Shown here in pieces: positions 23,578 through 32,340 of a stretch of DNA of 64,000 nucleotides. Both the position numbers and the translations under genes were made by a program. The stretch is from Klenkia soli. Lineage in GTDB: Bacteria; Actinomycetota; Actinomycetes; Mycobacteriales; Geodermatophilaceae. The first letter of the stretch is position 1, and each line of letters starts with the position of its first letter. The stretch is from the NCBI RefSeq assembly GCF_900103975.1, contig NZ_FNIR01000010.1, positions 124,001-188,000 on the forward strand. Reading direction: 5' to 3'. Under the pieces are notes generated by a model, which saw only the letters and a program-made list of their open reading frames with translations, was not told where the DNA came from and ran no database searches.

Positions 23578-24765
23578 TCAGTCGAGGGCATCCCGGCGGC
23601 GGCGCAGGTCGGCCTGCTCGGCCTCGTTCGCCGTCCGGGCCAGCGCTGCGTCGTACGCGGCGCGGGCCTCGGCGAACCGGTCGAGCCGGCGCAGCAGGTC
23701 GGCCCGGACGGCGTGCAGCACCGGCGACCGGTCCAGGTCGACCCGGTCGACCAGGGCCAGCCCGACCGACGGGCCGTCCAGCTCGGCGACCGCGACCGCG
23801 CGGTTGAGCTGCACCACCGGGGTCTGCGGGAGCAGGTCGTAGAGGGCGACCACCTGGGACCAGTCGGTGTCGGCCCAGGTGGGGGCATCGGCGTGCACCG
23901 CGGCGATGGCGGCCTGCACCTGGTAGGTGCCCGGTCGGCCGATCCGCAGGCACTCCCGCACCAGCTCCTGGCCCTCGTCGGCCAGCCCGCGGTCCCACAG
24001 CGCGCGGTCCTGGCGGTCGAGGGGGAGCGCCCGGGCCGGTGCGCGGGAGGTGGTGAGCAGCAGCAGGGCCAGCAGACCGCGGGCCTCGGGTTCGTCCGGC
24101 CGCAGCCCGACCAGCAACCGGGCCAGTCGGATCGCGTCGGCGGCCAGGTCGGGGCGGGTCGGGGCGCTGCCGGTCGCGGGGGAGTGCGCCTCGGTCCCGA
24201 CGAGGTGCACCACCGCGAGCACCGACGACCACCGGGCCGGCAGGTCGGCGTCCCCGGGCACCCGGTAGGGGATCCGGGCCTTGGCGATCTTGTGCTTGGC
24301 CCGGGTGATCCGGGCGGCCATCGTCGCCTCGGGCACCAGGAAGGCCCGGGCGATCTCCGGGGTGGTCAGCCCGCCGACCATCCGCAGGGTCAGCGCCACC
24401 CGGGCCTCGGGCGCCAGCGCCGGGTGGCAGCAGGTGAACAGCAGCCGCAGCTGGTCGTCGCGCACCGCCCCCACCTCCTCCTGCTCGGGCTCCGGTCCGG
24501 CGATGGTCTGCAACCGGGCCACCTCCGCGAGCTTCGCCGTCCCCACCGCCTCCCGGCGGAGCCGGTCGACCGCCCGGTTCCGGGCCGTCGTGACGATCCA
24601 GCCGGCCGGGGACGGCGGCGTGCCGCGCTCGGGCCAGGTCGCGGCCGCGACGGCGAAAGCCTCCGCGACCGCCTCCTCGGCCAGGTCGAGGTCGCCCAGC
24701 TGCCGGGTGAGGACGGCGACCGCCCGACCGTGCACGTCTCGGAAGACGGCCTCGAGATCGCTCAC
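23578..24765 (-). CDS. ECF sigma factor of the ECF42 type
   Basis: 395 residues. Sigma region 2 lies at about residues 8-75 (ELDLAEEAVAEAFAVAAATWP-like, then PAGWIVTTARNRAVDRLRR), and region 4 at about 105-165 (LFTCCHPALAPEARVALTLR, GLTTPEIARAFLVPEATMAARITRAK). A long C-terminal helical repeat domain of about 200 residues follows, the mark of ECF42, which is thought to replace an anti-sigma factor in control. The gene for a YCII/DGPF protein starts upstream and overlaps it by four bases, the constant partner of this group. Target promoters not visible here. Confidence 0.9.
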   Translation of the reverse strand: MSDLEAVFRDVHGRAVAVLTRQLGDLDLAEEAVAEAFAVAAATWPERGTPPSPAGWIVTTARNRAVDRLRREAVGTAKLAEVARLQTIAGPEPEQEEVGAVRDDQLRLLFTCCHPALAPEARVALTLRMVGGLTTPEIARAFLVPEATMAARITRAKHKIAKARIPYRVPGDADLPARWSSVLAVVHLVGTEAHSPATGSAPTRPDLAADAIRLARLLVGLRPDEPEARGLLALLLLTTSRAPARALPLDRQDRALWDRGLADEGQELVRECLRIGRPGTYQVQAAIAAVHADAPTWADTDWSQVVALYDLLPQTPVVQLNRAVAVAELDGPSVGLALVDRVDLDRSPVLHAVRADLLRRLDRFAEARAAYDAALARTANEAEQADLRRRRDALD

Positions 24766-25109
24766 CAGGCGAAGGGCCGGACCTCGATCGGCAGCCCGAT
24801 CGCGGCCACGGTGCGCCGTCCCCAGTCCAGCGCGGCGTCCAGGTCGGCCGCCTCGACGACCGTGAACCCGCCCAGGTACTCCTTGCCCTCGGCGAACGGG
24901 CCGTCGACCAGCAGCACGTCGTCCCCGTCCGGCCGGAGCACGGTCGCCGTGGACGGCGCCTCCAGCCCGCCGGAGAACACCCAGGCGCCGGCGGCCTTCA
25001 TGTCGCTCTGCAGCTGCCCCACCCGGGCCATGATCGCCTCGAGCTGGTCGGGCGTGGGCGGCTGCGCACCCTCGGCCGGGGTGACGACGCTGAGCAGGTA
25101 CTGGGCCAT
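24762..25109 (-). CDS. YCII/DGPF-domain protein, partner of the ECF42 sigma factor
   Basis: 115 residues with the defining D-G-P-F-A-E-G-K-E-Y-L-G-G block near residue 68 and the N-terminal MAQYLLSVV strand. The fold is a ferredoxin-like dimer; function is unproven, though some members act as small enzymes. Start at ATG 25109 (AGGAGGC upstream on the complement) matches the family's first strand; a longer frame starting upstream is not needed. It overlaps the sigma gene by four bases. Confidence 0.88.
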   Translation of the reverse strand: MAQYLLSVVTPAEGAQPPTPDQLEAIMARVGQLQSDMKAAGAWVFSGGLEAPSTATVLRPDGDDVLLVDGPFAEGKEYLGGFTVVEAADLDAALDWGRRTVAAIGLPIEVRPFAW

Positions 25110-25206
25110 GACTGCCTCCTGGTGTCCGGTCGGCCCGGGTGGCCGACTCACCCCCTGTACGAACGACCCGCCCCCGGATCGACAGCCCGCGGGTTCCGCG
25201 ATCCGG

Positions 25207-26097
25207 TCAGGGGCGGCCGGCGTGGGGGACGGCGACCTCGGTGGTCAGCAGCACGGCCTCGCGGACCGGACGGCGGTTGTGCTCCAGGAAGTCCGGCGCC
25301 GCGCACAGCAGCAGGGTGCGGCCGTCGTCCCCGCCGAGCGCGCAGGCGAAGACCCCCAGCCCGTCGGGTGCCCGCACCTCGTCGACCACGGAACCGCCCG
25401 GGGCGATGCGCACCGCCCGGCCACCCACCGCGTCGGCGGCCCACACGTGGCCCTCGGCATCCCCGGTGCAGCCGTCGGGGGCGATCACCAGCTGGCCGAG
25501 GACCTCCTCGGTCGTCGTGCCGGTGGGCGCCGGGCCGAACTCGGCCCACACCCGGCGGTTCGACAGCGACCCGTCGGCGGCCAGGTCGAAGGCGGTGTAC
25601 CGATTGCCCAGGGTCTCGCCGACCAGGAGCGTGCTGCCGTCCTCGGTGATCACCATGCCGTTGGGGAACAGCAGGTCCTCGGCGACGACGGTGATCGTGC
25701 CGTCGGGGTCGACCCGCTTGAGCGTGGCCGGGCCCGGGGCGCCGCCACCCATGAGGTCGAAGCCGAAGTCGCCGACGAACACGTGCCCGGCGGCGTCGAC
25801 CACCAGGTCGTTGAGCAGCCCGCCGCAGTACGGGGCCAGCGCGGCGTAGGTGGCCAGCTCGCTGCCGTCCCAGCGCAGCAGCCGCTGGTCGGTCATCGAG
25901 ACGACGACCAGCGACCCGTCGGGCAGCCGGCCCGAGCCCGAGGGCTGGGTCGGCACCTCGAGGACGACGGTCTCCTCGCCGGACGTCGACACCTGCAGGA
26001 CCTGCCCGCGGTAGAAGTCCGAGACCCACCAGTGGCCCTGGTGCCAGCGCGGGCCCTCGAAGAACGATCCACCGGTCAGCAGCGTCGTCAGCGTCAT
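25207..26097 (-). CDS. SMP-30/gluconolactonase family lactonase
   Basis: 296 residues, six-bladed beta-propeller. Metal ligands expected at Glu14 (FFEGPRW), Asn in LLNDLVVDA near residue 108 and Asp in DGCTGDAEGHVWAAD near 205 are present. The repeated propeller elements (LPDGSLVVVS, DAAGHVFVGDFG, EDGSTLLVGET) are clear. Such enzymes hydrolyse sugar lactones or other esters using Ca2+ or Zn2+. Divergent from an esterase gene 23 bases away, so the two may share control. Confidence 0.87.
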   Translation of the reverse strand: MTLTTLLTGGSFFEGPRWHQGHWWVSDFYRGQVLQVSTSGEETVVLEVPTQPSGSGRLPDGSLVVVSMTDQRLLRWDGSELATYAALAPYCGGLLNDLVVDAAGHVFVGDFGFDLMGGGAPGPATLKRVDPDGTITVVAEDLLFPNGMVITEDGSTLLVGETLGNRYTAFDLAADGSLSNRRVWAEFGPAPTGTTTEEVLGQLVIAPDGCTGDAEGHVWAADAVGGRAVRIAPGGSVVDEVRAPDGLGVFACALGGDDGRTLLLCAAPDFLEHNRRPVREAVLLTTEVAVPHAGRP

Positions 26098-26120
26098 GGC
26101 CGCACCCTAGGGTCCCGGGT

Positions 26121-27050
26121 GTGATCCGCGCCTCGCAGACCTGGCAGCCCGACGTCCGTGCGGTGATGGACGCCAGCCCCTTCCTCGGCCGCGCCGAGGT
26201 CGACATGACCGACCGGGAATTCATCACCGCCGCCCGCGCCCGCGGCCCGGTCCCGGAGAGCGTCGACGGCGTCGAGATCACCGAGACGACGGTGCCCGCC
26301 CCGGACGGCCACGCCATCACCGTGCGGGTCTACCGGCCGACCACGCCCGCTCCCGGGAAGCCGGCCTACGTGCTGTTCCACGGCGGCGGCTGGTCGTTCG
26401 GCTCGCTGGAGACCGAGCACCCGCGCTGCCTGGAGCTGACCCGCCGCTGCGGCGCGGTCGGGGTCAACGTCGACTTCCGCATGGCCCCCGACGTCCCCGC
26501 CGAGACGATGCTCGACGACTGCTGGTCCGCCGTCCGCTGGACCGCCGCCCGCGACGACGTCGACGCCGACAAGCTGGTCGTCACCGGCAGCAGCGCCGGG
26601 GGAGCGCTGGCGCTGTCGATGGCGCAGATCGGCCGGGACCGGGGCGACGTCGTCCCGGCGCTGGCCCTGGCGCTCTACCCGAACACCGACGACCGGCCGC
26701 ACCCCTCGCGGGTGTCGCCGGCGTTCCCGGTGATCAGCGGCACGCAGGTCGACCAGGTGGTGCGCAACGTCCGGCAGGGCCGCGGCGACGACCCCGCCTA
26801 CGTCTTCCCCAACCGGACGGCGGACCTGACCGGTCTGTGCCGCACGTTCCTGGTGGTCGCCGGCAACGACCCGCTGCGCGACGAGGCCCTGGAGTACGCC
26901 CGCCGGCTGGTCGACGCCGATGTTCCGGTCGAGCTGCACCTGCTGCCGGGCGTGCCGCACGCCTTCGACGGCCTCGCCCCCGACTCGGCATCGACCCGCA
27001 CCGCCTACGACCTGATGTGCGCCGCGTTCGACCGGGCCGTCACCCCCTGA
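26121..27050 (+). CDS. Alpha/beta hydrolase of the hormone-sensitive lipase family
   Basis: 309 residues. H-G-G-G at 87-90 forms the oxyanion hole typical of the HSL family; the nucleophile is the second Ser in T-G-S-S-A-G-G near residue 155; the acid Asp lies in AGNDPLRDEA near 251 and the base His in GVPHAFDG near 281. This is a cytosolic carboxylesterase on short or medium acyl esters by family. GTG start; only 23 bases separate it from the SMP-30 gene on the other strand. Confidence 0.9.
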   Translation: MIRASQTWQPDVRAVMDASPFLGRAEVDMTDREFITAARARGPVPESVDGVEITETTVPAPDGHAITVRVYRPTTPAPGKPAYVLFHGGGWSFGSLETEHPRCLELTRRCGAVGVNVDFRMAPDVPAETMLDDCWSAVRWTAARDDVDADKLVVTGSSAGGALALSMAQIGRDRGDVVPALALALYPNTDDRPHPSRVSPAFPVISGTQVDQVVRNVRQGRGDDPAYVFPNRTADLTGLCRTFLVVAGNDPLRDEALEYARRLVDADVPVELHLLPGVPHAFDGLAPDSASTRTAYDLMCAAFDRAVTP

Positions 27051-27101
27051 GGCGACATCGGGACGCCGCCGCCCCCGACGCATCGACGACGGCCGGGCTG
27101 G

Positions 27102-27815
27102 TCAGTCGTCCCCGCCGTGACCGCCGTGCCCGCCGGAGCCGCCGTGCCCGCCGTCGTCGGTGGACGTGGTCGGCACGGTGGGGCCGCCACCGGACCCCGA
27201 TCCGTCGGAGGAGGACCCGTGGCCTCCGGAGGACCCTCCGCCCGAGGTCCCGGAGCCGGAGGTGCCCGACCCCGAGGAGGTCGACGTGACCACGGGCGCC
27301 GGGGTGGGTGCGGGGGCCGTGGCCGGGGTGGTGGCCCGGCCTCCGTGGTGCCCGGAGTCGTCTGCGGAGCCGTGCCCGGCCTCGGTCTCGGCCTCGGTCT
27401 CGGTCTCGGTCCCGTGCTCGACCTCGGTCTCGGCGGGGTGCTCGGAACGCGGGGTCACGTCGTCGTCGACCTCCGGGCCGGCCGAGGTCGGCGCGGCCGT
27501 CGGTGCAGCCGTCGTGGTCGGTGCCGTCGGGTCGACGGGGACGGTGACCGGGGAGTCGTCACCGGCCCCGTGCTGCTCGGCCGGCTCGGGGTGTGCGGCG
27601 TGCGGGAACTCCAGCGGCGTCAGCGTCTCGACGGCCGCGGCCACGCCGTCCTGCACCGGGCCGGGCAGGGCACCGGCCGCGCCCGCACCGGTGATGCCGG
27701 CCACCGAGAGGCCGACGCCGATGCCGATCTTGGCGAGGGCGGAGGCCGACGTGAGCTTGGCGAGCGCGGCGGTGAGGACCATGCGCACCCCATCGGCATC
27801 CCGACCCCGGATCAT
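27102..27815 (-). CDS. Membrane-anchored protein with a long disordered Ser/Gly/His/Asp tail
   Basis: 237 residues; ATG 27782 is an alternative start that removes 11 residues. One hydrophobic segment at about residues 28-52 (KIGIGVGLSVAGITGAGAAGALPG) anchors it. After that the chain is of low complexity: a Pro/Thr/Glu-rich stretch with alternating E-T pairs (about 130-145), then Gly/Ser repeats and an ending of G-G-H repeats with two Asp. The His/Asp/Glu content could bind metal ions, but no known domain is present. Such anti-sigma-like or surface proteins are common in actinomycetes; function unknown. Confidence 0.7.
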   Translation of the reverse strand: MIRGRDADGVRMVLTAALAKLTSASALAKIGIGVGLSVAGITGAGAAGALPGPVQDGVAAAVETLTPLEFPHAAHPEPAEQHGAGDDSPVTVPVDPTAPTTTAAPTAAPTSAGPEVDDDVTPRSEHPAETEVEHGTETETEAETEAGHGSADDSGHHGGRATTPATAPAPTPAPVVTSTSSGSGTSGSGTSGGGSSGGHGSSSDGSGSGGGPTVPTTSTDDGGHGGSGGHGGHGGDD

Positions 27816-27847
27816 GAACGATCAAGCACCCTTCGGGATGGTCGGGC

Positions 27848-28291
27848 TCACCCGTCGGTGCCGAAGCGCTCCTCGAGCTGGCGCAGGGTGCCGTCGATGC
27901 AGCGCTGCGCCGTGGCCGGGAACCCCATCGCGCGCAGGACCCAGAAGGCGGGGCGCGGGTAGCGGGTGGCGTCCCAGGTCTCGGTGACCCGGGTGCCGCC
28001 CGTGGCGGGCTCGAGCTCGTAGCGCCAGCGGTGCAGCCCGACGTGCCGCCAGGCGATGAGCCGGTCGGCCTCGAACTCCACCACCCGGTTGGTCACCCGG
28101 TACCTCGCGCCCATCCGCATGGCCATCGAGAACTCCGAGCCCAGCTCGAGCCGCTCGGGCGCGGACACCACCCGCTGCACGGTCCCCGACCCGTCGATCT
28201 CGGCGTGCCGGCGCGGGTCGGCCAGCAGGGCGAACACCTCGGCCGGGGATGCGTCGACGACGGTGGATCCGGACGCGGTTCGGGAGGCCAT
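27848..28291 (-). CDS. SRPBCC-family (START-like) protein
   Basis: 147 residues of the polyketide-cyclase/dehydrase type. The N-terminus has V-D-A-S-P-A-E-V-F-A-L-L-A-D-P, then strands ending W-R-H-V-G-L-H-R-W-R-Y-E-L-E-P and T-R-V-T-E-T-W-D, and a long C-terminal helix (AQRCIDGTLRQLEERF). The fold holds a hydrophobic ligand; no catalytic residues are diagnostic. It lies after the tail-rich protein on the same strand, 33 bases away. Confidence 0.85.
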   Translation of the reverse strand: MASRTASGSTVVDASPAEVFALLADPRRHAEIDGSGTVQRVVSAPERLELGSEFSMAMRMGARYRVTNRVVEFEADRLIAWRHVGLHRWRYELEPATGGTRVTETWDATRYPRPAFWVLRAMGFPATAQRCIDGTLRQLEERFGTDG

Positions 28292-28413
28292 GCGCCGACG
28301 CTAGGAGCACTGCAGGCCGTCGGCAGGACGACCGCGAACTGGTTGCCGTGTGCACCTGGGGTTCCCGGGGCACCAGGTACCTCGACAACCGACACGACCT
28401 CAGGAGGCGCCCC

Positions 28414-28548
28414 GTGGGGATGCTCAGCGGACTGCTCAAGGGTGCCGCGGCGCAGAAGGTCATCGCCGCGGCCCGCAAGCCCGAGAACCAGGCGAAGGTG
28501 AAGGGCATGATCGCCGACGCCCGGGCCAAGAAGGGCCGCAAGGCCTGA
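28414..28548 (+). CDS. 44-residue basic small protein
   Basis: Reads VGMLSGLLKGAAAQ at the start and ends ADARAKKGRKA. The GTG at 28414 lies six bases after a perfect AGGAGG (28402-28407), strong evidence of translation; the ATG two codons later would be spaced twelve bases. An amphipathic helix is followed by a Lys/Arg-rich tail, suggesting nucleic-acid or membrane contact. No family is recognised. A strong terminator hairpin follows 13 bases after the stop. Confidence 0.75.
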   Translation: MGMLSGLLKGAAAQKVIAAARKPENQAKVKGMIADARAKKGRKA

Positions 28549-28560
28549 TCCCGCCAGCTC

Positions 28561-28598
28561 CGACGGCCGCCGCTCCCTCCGGGGGACGGCGGCCGTCG
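28561..28598 (+). terminator. Intrinsic-type hairpin after the 44-residue protein gene
   Basis: Perfect 12-base stem CGACGGCCGCCG / CGGCGGCCGTCG with a 14-base loop, starting 13 bases after the stop. There is no U-tract, which is normal for terminators of high-GC actinomycetes. Confidence 0.75.
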
Positions 28599-28618
28599 TC
28601 ATGAGGCAGGGTGGGGGC

Positions 28619-29056
28619 ATGGTCATCACGCCCCGCGAGCTCGAGGACGAGGTCACCCTGCAGGTGGCCGCCAACCGCATCGACTTCCTGTCCCGGCGCG
28701 ACGCCGGCGTCGTCGAGGCGGCGGCCCCGGACGACGCCGACGACTTCCTCGCCGACCTCCGCAACACCGGCACCTCGCTGGACCGGCACGAGGCGCTCGA
28801 GCTGCTGGCCCTGGGCGAGGTCGTCTACCGCAAGGCGCACGACAGCCGGCACCTGGGCATGCACGCCGCGCTCCGCGAGGGCGCCTCGTGGGCCGACATC
28901 GCCACCGCGCTGGACGGCGACGCGGGCCTGGCCTGGGACGCCCACCAGAAGTGGATCGAGGACCAGTTCCGGCTGCACCGCACCGCGGGCACCGGCGGTC
29001 TGGACGCCGGTGCCGCTGCCACCGCGCGCGACCTCGCCGGGCGTCGGCCCAGCTGA
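28619..29056 (+). CDS. Unknown 145-residue protein with a possible helix-turn-helix
   Basis: Acidic, fully helical, without Cys. The segment LREGASWADIATALDGDAG near residue 85 resembles the recognition part of short helix-turn-helix proteins (SWADIA pattern), followed by AWDAHQKWIEDQ. Start chosen at the second ATG (28619), as the first one six codons upstream has no ribosome site. The stop overlaps the enoyl-CoA hydratase start by one base (TGATG), so the two are co-transcribed. Confidence 0.72.
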   Translation: MVITPRELEDEVTLQVAANRIDFLSRRDAGVVEAAAPDDADDFLADLRNTGTSLDRHEALELLALGEVVYRKAHDSRHLGMHAALREGASWADIATALDGDAGLAWDAHQKWIEDQFRLHRTAGTGGLDAGAAATARDLAGRRPS

Positions 29057-29835
29057 TGCGGCACGAGTCCGGCCTGGTCGTCGAGACCCGCGGCCACCTG
29101 CGGCTGCTCACCCTGGACCGCCCCGAGCGCCGCAACGCGTTGTCCTCGGCGCTGCAGGCGGACCTGGTCGACGAGCTGCTGACCGCGGGCACCGACGGCA
29201 CCCGCGTGGTCGTGCTCAGCGGCAACGGCCCGGCGTTCTGCGCCGGGTTCGACCTCAAGGAGATCCGGGCCGCCGACGACCGGGGCGAGCCGTTCCGGCC
29301 GCCGATGGAGCGCCCCGGCCGGTCGCTGTTCGAGGTGGTCACCGAGTGCCCTGTGCCGATCGTCGCGGCGATCACCGGCGCGGCCGTGGCCGGCGGGTTC
29401 GAGCTCGCCCTGGCCTGCGACCTGCGGGTGGCCGCCCCCGGCGTCCCGATGGGCCTGCCCGAGGCGAAGATCGGCATGGGCGCCAACTTCGGCTCGGTCG
29501 TGCTGCCCAAGCGGATCCCGATGGGCATCGCGCTGGAGATGCTCTACACGGGCGCCTACCTCGACAGCGACCGGCTGGATCGGTGGGGGCTGGTCAACCG
29601 GCTGGTCCGGCGGGAGGAGGTCCTGTCCGCCGCGCTGGCCCTGGCCGAGACCATCGCGGCCAACGCGCCGGTCTCGGTGCGTCGCATGAAGCAGACGGCG
29701 GTCAAGGGCCTGGAGCTGCCGCTGTGGCAGGCGCTGCGGCTGGACGTCGGCCCGAACCCGTACACGTCCGAGGACCGCAAGGAGGGCATCGCCGCACAGC
29801 TGGACAAGCGGGCGCCGCGCTGGACCGGTCGCTGA
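29056..29835 (+). CDS. Enoyl-CoA hydratase/isomerase family protein
   Basis: 259 residues of the crotonase fold. The first oxyanion-hole segment is [11 protein letters not shown] near residue 58, the second [16 protein letters not shown] near 109. A Glu in [10 protein letters not shown] near 135 occupies the position of the hydratase Glu; the other hydratase Glu (in GGCELAM of standard enzymes) corresponds to the Glu in G-F-E-L. Hydration of an enoyl-CoA is therefore possible. No other beta-oxidation genes are adjacent. Confidence 0.88.
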   Translation: MRHESGLVVETRGHLRLLTLDRPERRNALSSALQADLVDELLTAGTDGTRVVVLSGNGPAFCAGFDLKEIRAADDRGEPFRPPMERPGRSLFEVVTECPVPIVAAITGAAVAGGFELALACDLRVAAPGVPMGLPEAKIGMGANFGSVVLPKRIPMGIALEMLYTGAYLDSDRLDRWGLVNRLVRREEVLSAALALAETIAANAPVSVRRMKQTAVKGLELPLWQALRLDVGPNPYTSEDRKEGIAAQLDKRAPRWTGR

Positions 29836-29899
29836 GGGAATGCGCGAGCGGGGCCCCGCGCTGGCCCTGGTGAACCACCCCCTGCGAAAGGCTGTCCCG

Positions 29900-30889
29900 A
29901 TGTCGTTCCCGCTCTCCGTCCTGGACCTCGCCCCCGTCTCCCGCGGGGAGTCGGTCGGCCAGTCGATCGCGCACAGCGTCGCCCTGGCGCAGGCCGCCGA
30001 GGAGCACGGCTACACCCGGGTCTGGTACGCCGAGCACCACAACATGGCCTCGATCGCGTCCTCGGCCACCAGCGTGCTGATCAGCCACGTCGGGGCGAAG
30101 ACCTCCACCATCCGGCTGGGCTCGGGCGGGGTCATGCTGCCCAACCACTCGCCGCTGGTGATCGCCGAGCAGTTCGGCACCCTCGACGCGATGTACCCCG
30201 GGCGCATCGACCTGGGGCTGGGCCGCGCGCCCGGGTCGGACCAGAACACCATGTACGCGATGCGCACCGACCCGCGCTCCTCGGACCGGTTCCCGCAGGA
30301 CGTCCAGGAGCTGCAGGCCTACCTGGCCGGCGAGACCCGGGTGCCCGGCGTCGACGCCATCCCCGGCAAGGGCTCGAACGTGCCGCTGTACATCCTGGGC
30401 TCCTCCACCTTCGGCGCGCAGCTGGCCGCCGCCCTCGGCCTGCCCTACGGCCACGCCTCGCACTTCGCCCCCCAGGCGCTGCAGGCCGCCGTCGAGATCT
30501 ACCGCCGCGACTTCCGGCCCTCGGCCCAGCTGTCGGCCCCGCACGTGATCGCCGGCGCCAACGTCATCGCCGCCGACACCGAGGACGACGCCCGCGCCCA
30601 GTTCGAGAAGGTCCGCCGGGGCCGCGCCACCGCGCTGTTCGGGCGCGGCAAGGAGTTCACCGAGGCCGAGACGGACCTGCTCATGGAGTCCGGCGCGGGT
30701 CGCCAGGTCGACTCGATGCTGACCCACTCCGCCGTCGGCACGCCCTCGCAGGTGCGCGAGCAGCTGGTCGAGTTCCGGGCCTTTGCCGACGCCGACGAGC
30801 TGATCGTCGGCCACGCCTCGCCGCGGGTCGAGCAGCGGCTGCGCTCGGTGCAGCTGCTGGCCGAGGCCATGGAGCCGGTCAGCGCCTGA
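29900..30889 (+). CDS. LLM-class flavin-dependent oxidoreductase (luciferase-like)
   Basis: 329 residues from ATG 29900, where homologues begin ([16 protein letters not shown]), with a GAAAGG ribosome site; an upstream in-frame ATG lacks support. Conserved TIM-barrel features of the MsnO8/YwcH branch: [15 protein letters not shown] near residue 43, [16 protein letters not shown] near 81, and [11 protein letters not shown] near 112. These proteins bind FMN or F420; the alkane-monooxygenase-like branch normally uses FMN. Substrate not predictable. Confidence 0.88.
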   Translation: MSFPLSVLDLAPVSRGESVGQSIAHSVALAQAAEEHGYTRVWYAEHHNMASIASSATSVLISHVGAKTSTIRLGSGGVMLPNHSPLVIAEQFGTLDAMYPGRIDLGLGRAPGSDQNTMYAMRTDPRSSDRFPQDVQELQAYLAGETRVPGVDAIPGKGSNVPLYILGSSTFGAQLAAALGLPYGHASHFAPQALQAAVEIYRRDFRPSAQLSAPHVIAGANVIAADTEDDARAQFEKVRRGRATALFGRGKEFTEAETDLLMESGAGRQVDSMLTHSAVGTPSQVREQLVEFRAFADADELIVGHASPRVEQRLRSVQLLAEAMEPVSA

Positions 30890-30892
30890 CGG

Positions 30893-31129
30893 TCACCACT
30901 CGGCGAGCTCGGCGCAGGTGGGGCACAACGCCCCCAGGGTGCCGGGCTCCGGTGGCCAGGGCACGTCGTCGTCGTGGGTGACGAAGGCGCCGCAGAGCGA
31001 GTTGCGGCGCCCACCCGCGGCGCTGCCGATGGTGGCGTGCGCCGGTCCGATCAGGGTCGGCCGCCCGCCGGCACCGACCAGCGAGCCGACCATCACCTCG
31101 GCCCGCGCGGTGCCGTAGACGAACCCCAT
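30893..31129 (-). CDS. Small unknown protein with a C-terminal Cys pair
   Basis: 78 residues. The N-terminal two thirds (RAEVMVGSLVGAGGRPTLIG) look beta-rich; Cys46 (NSLCGAF) and a CPTC pair at about 69-72 could bind a metal. It converges with the luciferase-like gene, three bases apart. The ribosome site is weak, so the call rests on codon bias and the sensible composition of the product. Confidence 0.55.
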   Translation of the reverse strand: MGFVYGTARAEVMVGSLVGAGGRPTLIGPAHATIGSAAGGRRNSLCGAFVTHDDDVPWPPEPGTLGALCPTCAELAEW

Positions 31130-31200
31130 GGATCCAGGGTGCCCCCGCGCGGCGGTCGATCCGGTGAGCCGAGGTCGTGTCGCGCCCCAGGCGCCCCACC

Positions 31201-31251
31201 CGTCACAGCGTGACGGAGCACACCGCTAGCTGTGTGCTTGCTCCGGCTAGC
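31201..31251. promoter_or_regulatory. Dyad-rich region upstream of the ferritin-like gene
   Basis: Two inverted elements sit about 50-100 bases before the ATG at 31304: CGTCAC-agc-GTGACG (31201-31215), and two copies of the self-complementary hexamer GCTAGC at 31225-31230 and 31246-31251, 21 bases apart (two helix turns). This spacing fits a dimeric regulator contacting one face of DNA. No protein is assigned. Confidence 0.4.
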
Positions 31252-31303
31252 AGGTGGGCAGTGAGGGGTTGGCCCACAGTCCAGACCTCCCAGGGAGTTC
31301 CTC

Positions 31304-32272
31304 ATGGCCGACACCACCGTCCTGACCGCCCAGCTCCGCGCCCTCCTCCTGCTCACGCAGACCGAGGAGCAGGTCGCCCGCACCCGCGTCGCCCAGGCCC
31401 GCACCGAGGCCGTCCGCCGCGAGCTCGCGCAGAACGCCGACAACGCCGCCTCCCGCACCGAGGCCATCACCCGCACGCTGCGCGACCTGGGCGGTGTCCC
31501 CGACGTCGTCACGCCCGCGCTGGGTCGCCTCGGCGCCATCGTGAAGGCCACCGTCGAGCAGGCCGGCCCGCTGGACGAGGCGCTGCTGAGCGACCTGTCC
31601 CTCGAGCACCAGCTGCTCGACCGCGCCACCTACCTCAAGGTGCTGGCCGAGACCGCCGAGCTGCCCCGGGTCGCCCGGCTGGCCGAGCGCCTGGTCACCG
31701 CGCACACCGCCACCGTCGAGTGGCTGACCGTCGTCCTCGCCGAGACCGCCCTCGGCGGCCCGGCCGCGCTGAAGGCCACCCCGCTGCAGCGCGTCACCGG
31801 CGGGGCGACCCGGCTGGCCGCCTTCCCGGCCCGCTACGTCGCGGACTCGGTGAACAAGGTCATCGACACCACCCAGCAGGCCACCGACTCGGTGCAGCAG
31901 AAGATCGACGCCGCCGCGTCGCGGGCCAGCTCGTTCGCCGGCGCCGTGCGCGAGTCGCTCGCCGTCGGTCGCGACGCCTCGCTCAAGGAGGCCGAGCACC
32001 AGGCCCGCGCCGAGGGCGCGACCGACACCGCGCAGGCGATCCACGAGACCCGTCGCGAGCTGGGCGCCCTCGACGCCGCCGAGCTCCCCGTGAAGAAGTA
32101 CGACGAGCTCAACGTGTCCGACACCGTGAAGGCCGTGAAGGGCCTGACCGACGCCGCCGACCTCGAGGCCGTCATCCGCTACGAGGAGACCCACAAGGAC
32201 CGCGCCTCGGTGGTCAACGCCGCGCAGCTGCAGCTGGCCGCGCTGGCCAAGGAGGCCGTCGGCGTCAGCTGA
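31304..32272 (+). CDS. Ferritin-like domain protein with C-terminal coiled coil
   Basis: 322 residues, almost all helix. Residues 1-165 form a four-helix, ferritin-like bundle (Glu in TQTEEQVARTR, then LSLEHQLLDRATYLKVLAE and HTATVEWLTVVL), though the full set of diiron ligands is not obvious. Residues 180-240 are Ala/Gln/Ser-rich (DTTQQATDSVQQKIDAAASRAS) and predicted coiled coil or surface helix; the rest contains short helices ending KEAVGVS. Possibly a stress or membrane-associated protein. AGGGAG ribosome site upstream. A strong hairpin follows the stop. Confidence 0.8.
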   Translation: MADTTVLTAQLRALLLLTQTEEQVARTRVAQARTEAVRRELAQNADNAASRTEAITRTLRDLGGVPDVVTPALGRLGAIVKATVEQAGPLDEALLSDLSLEHQLLDRATYLKVLAETAELPRVARLAERLVTAHTATVEWLTVVLAETALGGPAALKATPLQRVTGGATRLAAFPARYVADSVNKVIDTTQQATDSVQQKIDAAASRASSFAGAVRESLAVGRDASLKEAEHQARAEGATDTAQAIHETRRELGALDAAELPVKKYDELNVSDTVKAVKGLTDAADLEAVIRYEETHKDRASVVNAAQLQLAALAKEAVGVS

Positions 32273-32290
32273 CCCCACCCCGCACGACGA

Positions 32291-32326
32291 CGAGGCCCGC
32301 ACCCCTTCCCGGGGGTGCGGGCCTCG
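32291..32326. terminator. Bidirectional hairpin terminator between ferritin-like and rtcB genes
   Basis: Perfect 15-base stem CGAGGCCCGCACCCC / GGGGTGCGGGCCTCG with a six-base loop, placed between two converging genes and 18 bases after the plus-strand stop. It can serve both transcripts. Confidence 0.88.
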
Positions 32327-32340
32327 CCCGTGGGACCAGC

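Noticed and set aside
27160-27987. Plus-strand acidic/Ser-Val-rich frame opposite the tail-rich membrane protein
   Set aside because: Both strands are open because of the repetitive sequence; only the minus frame has a start with a membrane anchor and sensible layout.
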